Positions 49,400 through 60,772 of a stretch of DNA of 64,000 bases are shown piece after piece (the first letter of the stretch is position 1; the number at the start of each line of letters is the position of its first letter). The notes beneath the pieces are model-generated. The model made no database searches, was not told the origin of the DNA, and worked only from the letters and a program-made list of their open reading frames with translations. The DNA is taken from NCBI GenBank assembly GCA_013396655.1, contig WBMV01004258.1, positions 412,701 through 476,700 of the forward strand, given 5' to 3'. The position numbers and the translations under genes were made by a program. This stretch comes from Campylorhamphus procurvoides. Its lineage: Eukaryota > Chordata > Aves > Passeriformes > Dendrocolaptidae.

Positions 49400-50180
49400 T
49401 GTTGTTATAGAACCCCTGAGAAGCACCAACTTCTTGGGATGTGGAGGATCTGGGGGTGTGGTGGGACAGTGGGTATTTTGTTATAGAACCCCTGAGAAGC
49501 ACCATCTTCTCAGGATATGGAGGATCTGGGGGTTTGGTGGGACTGGGAGCATCTTGTTATAGAACCCCTGAGATGCACAATCGTGGGATGTGGAGGATCT
49601 GGGGGTGTGATGGGACTACTGGTATTTTGTTACAGAGCCCCTGAGAAGTACCGTCTTCTCGGGATGTGGAAGATCTAGGGATGTGGTGGGACTATTGGTA
49701 TTTTGTTACAGAACCCTTGAGAAGCACCATTTTCTCAGGATATGGAGGATCTGAGGATGTGGTGGGACTGTGGGACTGGGAGTATTTTGTTATGGCCTCC
49801 CTGAGATGCACAATCTTCTTGGGATGTGGAGGATCTGGGGGTGTGGTGGGATTATTGGTATTTTGCTATAGAACCCCTGAGAAGTACCATCTTTTCGGGA
49901 TGTGAAGGAGCTGGGGGTGTAGTGGAACTGTGGGTATTTTGTTATAGAACCCCTGAGAAGCACCATCTTCTCAGGATATGAAAGATCTGAGGATGTGGTG
50001 GGACTGTGGGACTTGGGGGTATTTTGTTATGGTCCCCTTGGAAAGCACCATCTTCTTGGGATATGGAGGGTTAGGGGGTGTGGTGGGACTGCGGGTATTT
50101 TGCTAAGGCCTCTCTGAGAAGAACAATCTTGGGATGTGGGGGATCTGGGAATATGGTGGGACTGTGGGACTGTGGGTTGG
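49400..50180. repeat. 76-bp minisatellite, about 10 copies
   Basis: Units begin near 49410, 49486, 49562, 49635, 49711, 49794, 49871, 49947, 50031 and 50107, giving periods of 73-84 with 76 the commonest. Each carries 'aacccctgagaagcaccatc', 'gggatgtggaggatctgggg' and 'gtattttgttatag'. The variants with period 83-84 contain an extra 'gggactg' or similar insertion. Copies differ by many point changes, so the array is not a simple assembly artefact. Open frames through it are repeats of the array and have no known protein match to my knowledge. Confidence 0.9.
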
Positions 50181-50386
50181 GGGCAGTGGAGGCCCCATTT
50201 ACCTGCAGGCAGCTCATACATGGGCAGGTGGCAAAGCCTTCCCTCACACATAAGCATCCCAAACACTTGGGTGCTGCACAACTCACTCCACCTTCATCTT
50301 AAAAACCCATCAACCCTTAACTCTGGAGGAGCCCTGAGAAGCTTTCTCAGCTTTTTTAACCCTCTCTTTTGGCATGTTGGGCCTTT

Positions 50387-50572
50387 TGGGCACTGCCCAG
50401 GCTCCCCAGGGCAGTGGGCACGGCCCCAAGGCTGCCAGAGCTGCAGGAGGGTTTGGATGATGCTCTGGGGCACAGGGTGGGGTTGGTGGGGTGTCTGTGC
50501 AGGGCTGAGGGTTGGACTGAGTGATCTTTGTATGCCCCTTCCAGCTCAGGATACTCCATGATCCTATGAGGT
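50387..50572 (+). mobile_element. CR1 LINE 3' fragment
   Basis: Contains 'agggcagtgggcacggcccc', 'ggtgtctgtgcagggctgag' and 'actccatgatcctatgag'. It is closely related to the 3' half of the element at 19737-20180. Confidence 0.85.
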
Positions 50573-53109
50573 CAAGCAGGTCATCAGCCTGGAAAGCAGG
50601 TTAAAAAATATAAAATCCTTCTCATTTTCCTCCTGGATTCTCCACGTCCAGAGAAAGGGCTTCTTTGTGACACGTGGTCAGTTAAAGCAGCTCTTCAGCA
50701 GCATCCTGACCTTCCCAGTCACCCATTGTTGCTCCACATTTGAGCTCCCTGCTCTTTCATTATCTCCCCTGGGGTTTGTTCAACACTTGTTTGACTCAAG
50801 GATCTCCATATTTGCAAAAAGACACCTTGAAGAGGACCTTGGAATGCAGGAGATTTCACTCAAATTGTGCATTTTGAAGGCTGGCATGGACTCAAAATGT
50901 GGTGCATAGAATCAAACCATGGCTGAGCCTTCAGCAGGAAAGGTCTTCTCCAAGCCAAAGCCAGTCATGTGTGACAATGAGCCCAAAGCAAAGCCAGCTG
51001 TGGGCTCGTGGGCACTGGCTGGTTGTAGTTACCAGCAATACTCCAGATGTGTGTGCTCAGCCCAGCCCAAACCGGGGCAAACATTGCCAAAAACTGCCCA
51101 CTTGAGATAAAAGCACAAAGTTTGGGTGAAATCCCTGCCCATTCACCCATCCTGGAGCTCCTGGATGTGGTGGACCACTAAGTTTTCCACGGGGAAGGTG
51201 AAGACCCCCGAGGATAACGGTGTGCCCAGGACGTGGAGGGCACTGGAGGAGAAGAGAAACCCCCTGAATCCCTCAGCCCTAAGAGGATTAACCACTGATA
51301 AAACGTGGTTCTCACTGGTTTGAGTTCTGCAGGGAAGGAACTAAGGCTGGAGAAGTGGCATCGCATGGAACGTGCAGAGATTTTAAATCCCCCCTTTATC
51401 CTCCGAGTGACAAAGGCTGCATCGATTTTGGGAAGAGGGAAGGAGGATATCTTTGATTTTGGATTTTAAAGGGGGAAAGGGGCTGTGGTTCTCCCACAGC
51501 AGCAGGAGGCAGGGCCAAATCCCTGAGGAGAATTTAACTTCTTCAGCGGAAATAAAAAATCCCAAATTTTGTGTGAAACCCAGCAGGACCGAGGGAGATA
51601 ATTCCAACACCGCGAGGAATTCTCCTCAGAAGCCCTTTCTGCAAAGCTGTTTCATTTCTGAACTGCTTCAGAGATAGGAAGGTACCAGGAGGATATTTTC
51701 AGCCTAACATGAAAGCACCATTTTTTTTCAAGTAGAACAAAAACTATTTGGGTTTTTTTGGGTGTTTTTTCCCCCTTTTTTTTCTGTGCACTGCCCAAGG
51801 GACGTGTCATCAGTTCATCCCTGTGCCAAACCTTCCTTATTTCCATGTATTGCCAGGAGGAGATTGACTAAGCTTGCCATTACTCCACAGCATTTGGCTC
51901 CTGCACAAAACCACTACAAGGCTTGGAGGACTAAAAATATATAAGGTTATAAGAGGGGGGGAGGTAGACAAGTTGCTGTCAACTGAAGGTGACTTCGTTT
52001 TCCACTCTAATCTTCTTAAATAAATTAATTTTGCTATTTTGAGGGGATCGCAGGAAGGATTCTTCCTAGGTCTGGGAAGTTCTGATTTGATCCACCAAAT
52101 AAATGACCTATGGTTCAAAAGGTATTGATTTTTTTTTGTCACTTGACCTTTTTCTGCCTGGAAATCATCCCACCAGCTCCTGAATTCTGCTACATCCCGG
52201 CAGAAAAAACCTCCTCCATCTGAGTTGTAACAAACACAATTATTTTTGGCCTCATTGTATTTTTAAGAGAGCCGCAAAGAACATCAATCCAGCTCTAAAA
52301 CCCCAGGATATCCGAGGGGGAGCCGGAATGGAAAAGCGCCGCATGTGGCAAATACAGCCTGACAGCTGCAAAATAAATAATTCCTGACTATCAAGGAATC
52401 GGAGCAGAAATCAGCCGTGGCCACGCTCTCTGGGCTGGAAAGAAAAGGATTTCAGAGGCTCAGGGAGGCAGTTTATCACCACGCTGCACATTTTCCATCT
52501 TCCCTGGCAGATAAAGCATCCCCAGCCTTCCCTGGGTGTCCCGGGCTGGGATAACTTTGCCATTTCCCTGTGGTGGCACCAACGCTGCTCCTCTCAATCC
52601 AGCTGGCACCACGAGGCACTGAGTGCCTTTAATTAACAAGGAGGGGAACAGGATGAATTAAACCTTAAGGTCTGAGTCATTAACGCTGGAGAGCATTTAG
52701 ACAAGTCGTTTTCCCTGCAGTGGGGTGTTATTACTAATTATAATGACAGAGCAGCAGATACTCCTCGGGATCCATGGCAAGGTATTAAATATTGCAGGGC
52801 AATAAACATGCACTTTCAGAAAGGCTTCAAATGATCCTGGTCCCTTCAGGGCCTGGCACAAATTATCCATGTGCATGTTCCCAACCTTTGCCACCCCCTC
52901 TGGCTGCTGGGGAGGAGATGTCCAGCTCCCAGTGACCCCGACAAAACACAGGCTCTGTGATTAACCAACATGGTAAGGGTGTAAATCCCTTATTTCAGGT
53001 GTGTGTATATATATATATAAATATATTTATTTAATGGCTTTATAGCTTTATCTGATGTGTGCACAGCTGAGGTGTCAGAGGGATGGGTTGGCTGAGCAAG
53101 GGATCAGAG
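50573..53109. other. Intergenic stretch with an AT-rich island
   Basis: No gene is supported. The block 52600-52830 is dense in TTAATTAA, TAATTATAATG and AATAAAC-type cores within non-repetitive sequence and is a candidate regulatory element (inference). A (TA)n microsatellite lies at 52999-53030. Confidence 0.4.
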
Positions 53110-53253
53110 CACTGGGAAGCTCCTGGATCCCAGCACCAGGACACTGGGAAGCTCCTGGATCCCAGCACCAGGACACTGGGAAGCTCCTGGATCCCAGCAC
53201 CAGGACACTGGCAAGCTCCTGGATCCCAGCACCAGGACACTGGGAGGCTCCTC
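53110..53253. repeat. 32-bp tandem repeat, about 4.5 copies
   Basis: The unit starts 'cactgggaagctcctggatc' and ends 'ccagcaccagga', with starts at 53110, 53142, 53174, 53206 and 53238. Copies are almost identical, so the expansion is recent and the locus is probably polymorphic. Confidence 0.9.
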
Positions 53254-53494
53254 TTTCAGCACATCCTCGTCCTGGAGTCCCACACTGATGGAATCAGGAG
53301 CTAAAACTTGTGTGGTTTGGAGGTTTGGAGAGTCTGATCTGTGGGTTCCACCAGCAGAGGTGGAAAGGGAGCCTGATCACAACTTGTGGGTTGGGTTTGC
53401 TCCTTGGATCTGTGCTGATCCTTCCCTGCATCGCTGGGCTGCAGGAAAAGGAATTTATTTCTTTATTACTCCTTAGAGGGGGCCTGAAAGAAAG

Positions 53495-53757
53495 ACGGGG
53501 ACAAACCTTTCGGCAGAGCCTCCTGCCTTAGGGCAAGGGCTGATGGTTTGAAACAGAAAGAGGGTGGATTTACATTAGATATAAGGAAATTCTTTCCCAT
53601 GAAGCTGATAAACACCAGCACTGGCTGTCCACAGAGGTGGCTGCCCCATCCCTGGAGACATTTCAGCTCAGGTTGGATGGGGTTCTGATGCAGCTGAAGG
53701 TGGCCCTGCCCATGGCAGAGGGCTTGGACTGGATGACCCTTAAAAGTCACCCAGGAA
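53495..53757 (+). mobile_element. CR1 LINE 3' fragment, diverged
   Basis: Contains 'gtggatttacattagatata', 'aggaaattctttcccatgaa', 'gccccatccctggagacatt' and 'tggccctgcccatggcagag', matching the CR1 3' region with an eroded end. Confidence 0.75.
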
Positions 53758-56700
53758 ACCCTTTTCAGAGATTTTCCAACATTCAGGAAAGCACTTTGAG
53801 AACCTTCACTGACTTGACTCTCTCAGAGCTGCTCCTTGGGGACCCTCAGCCTGGGGTCCTGCTTGGCCCCCATCACCCAGCCTGACCTGGACTTGGCTCC
53901 AAGCTCACTTTAAAACTGCAGCCTCGAAAACCTCTTCTTTCCTCTCCGAAATAAAGCCTGAAATACCTTCACCCCTGTGACTCACTGTGGTATTATGTGT
54001 CCTGCCTCATTGCACATTACACCAGTAATCTTTTTCTCAGCTGCAAACACCACTGTCAACAATTTCGTATCATCAGCTGGGTCATTGGCTGAAAGGTCAT
54101 GGCCAGAAAGAGCCCTCCAGGAGCACCCACAACAGCCACTTGTTATTTCAGCAGCAGCTCTGCATCGATTCTGGCCAGGCAGCCAAGCAGCAAAGCCTTC
54201 CCCCTGCAGCGCTGGGGTTGGAGGAGGATTTTTTGGACAGGCAGCACCACCCAACATCCCTGCACCGAGTGAAACGCTCAGCTCGGCTTCCCAACATCGC
54301 CTCCTCCTCTCACCCACACACCCACTCACACTCCATTTATTTAAGACCCCGGAGAACAAACCACCAGAGGGGGAAAAAAATTTCTTTGGGAGGCAATATA
54401 AGGGAAAAAAATAAAAAATAAAGCAAAGAGATTCTGGCCCGAAAATCTGCAGAGCAAAGGAAAGGGTGAGGATGCTGACAGGACCACTCTGGAGGATGCA
54501 AACTGCCTCTCCAGCACTTACCTCATCGAGGCAGAGCTGTCACAGCTCTCCCACACACCAACTCTCCTGCAGCCCGCCAGGGTCTGCAACACACCACGGC
54601 CTCAGACTTCAAAGGGAATTATTTATTTATCCTGCTGCGAGATGCTTTTAATTAAGGGCTGCAGCCAGAGCTGCGCGTTCGGAGCCCGAGCGAGGACGCC
54701 TCGTTATTGAGTAAAAAGCCTGGGAAATTTGGATGGGCTGCTCAGCAAAGTGATGCTGTTTATTGTAATTAAACTGGGGAGGGTTAAACTTCTGGAGTGG
54801 TGTCCTCGCTCCGAAGGACTCAGTGACACACTGACCCTCCACTTGACCCTTCCATTGCCTGCAGGGAGCAGGGAAAGCTTGGAGGGCTTAAACCTCTGGC
54901 TCCTGGAGTCGTGGGAGCCTCCACCACCACCAAAATAGCAGCAGCTCAGTGTCCCTGACTACAGGGAAGGAGGTGACACCTCCTCTGGGTCCTGTGTGCA
55001 CAAAGAAAAGGGGGAAACCCGAATTATTCCTGTGTGTGGAAGGGCTTGCACCTCTTTGGAGCCAGGCCCAGCTGTTTGGTGTCTTTAACTCATGGCTCGG
55101 ACCCCATAATATGCCATCAAACATCTTAGGAGGAGCGTGCAGGAACACACTCAGTCCAAAACATCTCACAAGACCTATTCCTGGCTGGAATAGGGGGGGA
55201 GGAATATCATGCCAGCCCACTCCGAGTCACTTCTCATCAGGCGAGGTTTTCTTGCTCTTGCAAAGCCTCTGTTTCCATTTTGCTGCGATTTTTAAATAAA
55301 AAAAACCCAAAACATATAATCTAAAGTGTTATGGCAATTTTTCATCTGTTTGAAAACCACAATGAGCAAATATTTTAGGAACAGTTGCTGTAAGGAAAAA
55401 ATAAAAAAGAAAACACACACACAAAAAAAAACCTGTGGGAAATGAAAAAGCAAAAAGCAAGGATTTTCTTCAGGGATAAAAAACGCCTCTTCACCCAAAG
55501 CCCATGTTTGGCCTTTTTCTTAAGAAAGGGAAAAAATAACACCCCCCAGCTGAAGGTTTCAAAGGGTGTGAAATGAGATGGTGTGAGCATTAGCCTTGAT
55601 GTGACTCTTTTTAAAGTCTCACCTAATAGCGCCGTTTTCTTTTCAGCTCGGAGACAGAGGAAACAATTTGTACAAATGATTGCTTGGAGAAAGGCCACAG
55701 CAATTTGTAAATGCTAATCAGGCTGTACCTGCCAATCACGCCTTATTTTCGGGAGTATCTGTGCTCTGCAAACGCAGGGAGTCAGAGCAGGGTGTCTATT
55801 CATAGGCACAAGCCAAAATAGATGTATTTTCTCTGGTCAGAGGCATCACAAAAGCATCTTCCTTCAAATTATGCAACTGTTTGCTGTTAGCAGTGATTCA
55901 TGGATGGCGGCCAGAATAAATACATAAATATATAAATAGATAAAGCTGATCTCTGGGATGTTCCTGAGTCATCTGGAAGCCGACCTTTTCTTTTGGGGGA
56001 CGGGATGACCCAGCTTTCCCCTTTGTCTCTTGTATTCCTGTGAAAATCAGATGTGTGTGTGTGTGTGTTGTCTCTGCCTGGCATGAACAACACATGCAAG
56101 GATATGCATGGCCAGAATTCATATCAAGGTAAGAATTAATATCAATGCAGGAATTATTATCAAAGCAGGAATTAATACCCAGGCAAAACAGCTCGAATCT
56201 TCCAACTCATCCCTACTTTTCTGGCTAATTTTGTATTTCAGTTGAGTCATGTTAAAGGGCCCCTGTTTTTGACAGGGCTGTGCCAGCAGCTCCTGCTGAT
56301 GCTAAAAGGCTTGGGAGGCACTTGGGATTTTGGAAAGCTGGTCAGAAAAAGGAAATTATTGCATCTTTCTGAGCTGCTGCTGGGCCCAGGTCAGGCTGCT
56401 GGGCTAAAGGGTCCTGCAGCAGGGCTGGTCCCCTTTGTCCTGGTGGGACAAGGCTGCCTTCCCTCCTGATGCAGGAATATCCATCAGGCACGAGGGGATG
56501 TCCCCCAGCCCTGCCAGCCTGGGGCAGGACAGATGTCTGTGCCTTGGAAATGGAGCACTGAGTCAGAGCCAGGTCTGGGGTGACCTGCAGGGTCTCAAAA
56601 GAGAGGGTTGTTGTTTCTCTGAGTGTGGTGCAGAGCCCTGGGAACCCACAACCAGCTGGATGGTGTTCCCAAAGCTCTAAATTCTCTGCATTTCCTTAGT

Positions 56701-56999
56701 TCCCTCCCATTTTCACAGAGGAAAGTGATGCCAAGGACTCAGAGGGAGAGATCAGTAGGATCTGCCTGGGATAACCATGTCTCAGCCTTCACCAGCACCT
56801 GCAGAGCTGCAGAGCCAGGTCTAAGGGTCTGGGAAGGCTTTCACCCACAGCTCCAGGCTCATTTCATCCTCTCTGTTGCTGAGGTGACAAACCCTGGTGA
56901 CCCCAGGGCTCAGCACCTGGGAAAAGGTGACCTGAGGATCACCCAGCTGCCTCCCTGACCTGGAGAAATGGGCACTGGACGTGGCAGTGATGGGCATGA
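53758..56999. other. Intergenic stretch with possible regulatory islands
   Basis: No gene is supported. AT-rich non-repetitive blocks at 54640-54790 and 55590-55830 have homeodomain- and Sox-like cores, including a 12-bp palindrome ATTTGTACAAAT at 55666-55677. A (TG)n run lies at 56051-56070. Low-complexity A-rich text at 55395-55450 opens a spurious antisense Phe-rich frame. Confidence 0.4.
56115..56186. repeat. 18-bp tandem repeat, four copies
   Basis: GAATT recurs at 56115, 56133, 56151 and 56169 with an exact 18-base period; the unit is of the form 'gaattaatatcaatgcag'. Copies are moderately diverged. Confidence 0.75.
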
Positions 57000-57162
57000 G
57001 GGCATTGGCACAGGCTGGTGGAATCACCACCCCTGGAGGTGTTCAACAGACACGTGGATGTGGCACTTGGGCACGTGGTTTAGTGGTGGAAAAGGTGGTT
57101 CTGCATTAAGGGCCGGACCAAATGATCTCAGATCTTTTCCAATCTAAATAATTCCATGGAAT
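57000..57162 (+). mobile_element. CR1 LINE 3' fragment
   Basis: Contains 'gacacgtggatgtggcactt', 'gggcacgtggtttagtggtg' and 'atcttttccaatctaaataa', ending 'attccatgg', the classic CR1 tail type also seen at 35195-35455. Confidence 0.85.
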
Positions 57163-59732
57163 TGTTCCAGCAGGGCTGGTTCGGGAATGCTGCCAGCAAA
57201 GTCTTTCCCTGGAGCAGCATCCCTCGAGCAGAAATGCCAAGGAAAACATCAGCAACATGGGAAGCCTGGCCAAAAGCCTGGGGAGACCCCTCCCTCTCTC
57301 CTGCTACTGGTGCTGCTTCTGGTGGTGTCCTCATCCATCACAGGGCCCTGGGGAGTGGAGAAAATGAATTTACTCACCCATCCAAATGGTTGATTTTCCC
57401 TTGAGCTGAGGGAGCAAGAAGCCATGTATTTTTGGAGCTGCTTGAGCAAGATATCAGCTGCCTGTGTGTGTCTGGGAGCAGCTGTTTGTGAAATGTTTAA
57501 GCTCAAATCCTTACTTAAAGTTGCTGCTGCTTCACAGAGCGTGGCCTCGAGTTGTGACCGAAAGTGAACTCTTTACTGGGCTGAGAAAGCCAAGCTTTGG
57601 GGTTGGAGTCTCAGCTGATGCTGCAGCCACGACAGCAGGGCTGGAGTTCATACCCCACATCACAGCTACAATCCTTAGCCTGGCCTTTTCCATCCAGGGA
57701 TCTCAAAGCAGTGGCAAATAAAAGCTCTGGAAGCTCCCTGGAATGCTTGGCCGTGGCTGGAGCCCCTCTTGGCCAAGCACTTGGTCCCTTCTGGAATGGG
57801 ATGAATTAGAAAAAGTCTTTCAGAAATTTGTACACAAGCAAAAAAGGGATGAAGAGGTTTCCTTGGCTGTGAAGGAGCTGGATGAAGTCAGTTTTTATTG
57901 TCAATGCTCCAAACCTCCATTCCCCTCTGTTTTTCTCCCTGCTCTCCCCTCTGGGTCTTACTGAGCCTGACTCTTCCTGGCCTTTGGTTTCCAGCCTGGA
58001 GCTCTGTCCCACAGCCACAGCTCCCTCACAGCCACAGCTCCCCCACCCTCCCAGTGCTGCTCTGGGCTCCGTGGTCCTCGTTCCTCCCCACATCCATCAA
58101 AGCCTGATTTCTGCCCCAGACTTGCTTTGCTTTGTTGGCAGCTCCTCAACCAACTCAACCACCGTCCCAAGAGATGTCCCTGTCGCTCGTGGGACTCACA
58201 AACCCATGAGATGAGTGGTTTGCATCAAAACTATGGCATGAAAAGGTGTGAACTTGGAGTTTGTGGCAAGACAGGTGAAGTTTAGGCTTCAAAAACATGT
58301 TTGTGATGGTGCCTGAGATGCTTCTCTGGTGATGTAGTGGCTTGAAAGCCCCATCAGTAACCAGCCCACTTGGCTGAAGGACTGTTGTGTGAACTCAACA
58401 GTGACATTTCACCCGGGACACAAAATGATTTAAATTATCTGCAGGGAGAAAAGAGCAGGGGGATGAAATTGGGTATCCAGCTTAACTCCTAAAACCCACA
58501 GAAATTGGTGTCACTGGGACCCAGACACAAAATGTGGGCACAAAGCACTGCCCTGCTGAGCACACACAGCTTTACCAATCACAGCCTTGGCCCTCTCTGT
58601 ATTTATGGAGCCACCTGGTATTTTCCAGAGACTTTGCCTCCTCCCACCCCATCATCAATGCCCAGGTCCCAGACAAATCTCCAGTGGCAGACACTTCCCA
58701 CCACTCCAGACACCTCCTGGCATTTTGAGGTGCTGCCCAAAGAGCTCTGACCTTTCAGAGCATCTTTGCTGAGACAGGCTGGGCTCCCCGGTGGGAAATT
58801 CACCTCTTATTGCCCTGAGAGGCTCCAACAAGAGGCTTTTTGGGACTATTTTGATGTTTTTTTTCCAGGATGAGATGGGAAAGGCGTGCAGCAGAACTCA
58901 CATCTCAGACAACTAACATCACAGGGGCAAAGACAAAAAAATAAGAGAGGGAACCTTTCTTTTTGCTTCTCTAGAGCGTGGCAGGAAGATTTTTGCCTCT
59001 CCAAATGTGAGTCATATGAGAGTGTATGACCCAGCTCTCCTCCCCAGGCTTGTCTTTACCTGTCAGCTGCATTTTGCTTGTTCCAGTGCAAAGTTGCCCT
59101 CTGAGGGTTTTAAGGACTCAAACAAAAATACAACAAAGGCAACAACAAACAGCAGGGCAACCCACGTCTCCGACAACAAATGCTACAGGGAGGAAGACAA
59201 AAGCAGGTGAGGGAACCTCTTTTTGCTTGTCTAGAAAGATTTATTTATAGCTCTGCCATGGTGGGTAAGGACAGGGCTGTGTCTCCAGCCCAGCTGAAGA
59301 GGCTAAAACCAGCTGGGAATAGATTTCTTCAAGTTTTGGGACTGACCACATCAGCTTTGCCAAATATGCAAAATCTCTTTCCAACATCAAGTGTTCCAGA
59401 ATATTGGTTTGCTCCACAGTCAGTGTCCTCGCTCCCAGTGCTGAGGCACGTCCTTGGATGATGAAAAGCCAGCCTCGAATCCAACAAGGAGGGGCATCTT
59501 CATGGCAGATGGCCCTGGAGCATCCTGTATCCCTGCATTTTGGCACTACCACTTAGGTTTTGCTCTTCCCTGTGCTGGGAGTAGGATGAGGATGATGACG
59601 GGGTGGGGCAGGTGGGATTAGCACATGGAAAAATGTGGGTTCTCTTCTTCCATCCTCTTCTATGAAGCTCATTCATCCTTAGGACACCCTTAACTTACTT
59701 TGCCAAAGACTGAGGGATTTTTGAGGAGGCAG
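57163..59732. other. Intergenic stretch with one diverged direct repeat
   Basis: No gene is supported. A stretch of about 70 bases at 58904-58975 recurs in diverged form at 59166-59235 (shared 'gagggaacct' plus 'tttttgctt' and 'tctaga'). It could be a small duplication or two copies of an unrecognised repeat. Confidence 0.4.
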
Positions 59733-60165
59733 AGACACCTTCCACCAGCACAGGGTGCTCCAAGCCCCGTCCAGCCTGGCCTTGGACACTCCCAGGGATC
59801 CAGGGGCAGCCACAGCTTCTCTGAGAATTTCATCCCAGCCCCTTTTCACCCTTCCAGCCACCAATTCCTTCCCAATCTCCCAGCCAGCCCTGCCCTCTGG
59901 CACTGGGAAGCCATTCCCTGTGTCCTGTCCCTCCATGCCTTGTCCCCAGTCCCTCTCCAGCTCTCCTGGAGCCCCTTCAGGCCCTGCAAGGGGCTCTCAG
60001 GTGTCCCTGGAGCCTTCTCGTCTCTGGGCTGAAAAATCTCAGTTCTCACCACCCTCACAGGGAAGAATTTCTTCCTCATATCAACTCTAAACCTGCCTTT
60101 CTTCAGCTTAAGTCCATTCACCCCGTTTAGTCTCCTTTCAAAAAGTGCCACCATACCCTGTATGG
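59733..60165 (-). mobile_element. CR1 LINE 3' fragment(s)
   Basis: The + strand reads 'gacaccttccaccagcacag', 'gaagccattccctgtgtcct' and 'gtgtccctggagccttctcg', the reverse complement of the same subfamily as at 31893. From about 60040 the text ('agggaagaatttcttcctca' and 'tcaactctaaacctgccttt') belongs to a second CR1 type, so two insertions may adjoin. The terminal octamer tail is absent. Confidence 0.85.
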
Positions 60166-60671
60166 CTCTTCCTGCCACAGGACCGTGTTTCCCCACCTGA
60201 GAATCCACATTTCCAATCACGATTCCCGGTCCCTGAGTGCTGTTTTCCCACAACACATGGCAAGTGATTTCCTCCAGTCCTCAGGGGGCCCAGCCAGAAA
60301 CGCTGTGATATCTGTTCTTTGGGATGGAGCTGAGGAACAAAAAAAGCCCCTCCTGAGCGATTATGTCTCGGCACAGATTTATGGATCCGTGTCTCCCACG
60401 CCCTGCCAATCTCTGCCAAAGCCTTACACTCCCTAATCATAAAAATAAGCATGAAAGTTAACTCCAGTGACAAGCAGCTCCCTAAACAGAGCCAGGGGAA
60501 ACGCTCTGGGTTATCCCAGCTGACCTCCAGCACTATCCCAATAAAGGTGAGGGTTTCCCATAAATTCTCTGTTGCAGCTGCCCCATGGACAGCTCAGGTA
60601 CTTCTCAAATGGCATCACAACACTCACAGGCAAAGAACCAAATGCCAGTGTGGCTTTTTACTTCTTGGACA

Positions 60672-60772
60672 TGGATTGATTGGAGAGAGTCCAGAGGAGG
60701 GGCCGGAGATGCTGCAGGGCTGGAGCCCCTCTGCTCTGGNCGTCCTTAAGATTCCTTCCAACTGAAGCCATA
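60672..60772 (+). mobile_element. CR1 LINE fragment with internal part lost at an N
   Basis: The text runs 'gagagagtccagaggagggg', 'gctgcagggctggagcccct' and 'ctgctctgg', then an N at 60740, then resumes at the element's 3' end ('cgtccttaagattccttcca'). In an intact copy the two parts are a few hundred bases apart, so the N probably hides a collapsed middle. Confidence 0.75.

Noticed and set aside
49374..49905. Gly/Tyr/Val-rich frames over the 76-bp array, possible repeat protein
   Set aside because: The unit length varies (73-84), so no frame is kept through the array; consistent with non-coding minisatellite DNA.
49400..50180. CRISPR-like regular spacing
   Set aside because: Units are contiguous and diverged throughout, without short identical repeats separating unique spacers, and the host is a vertebrate.
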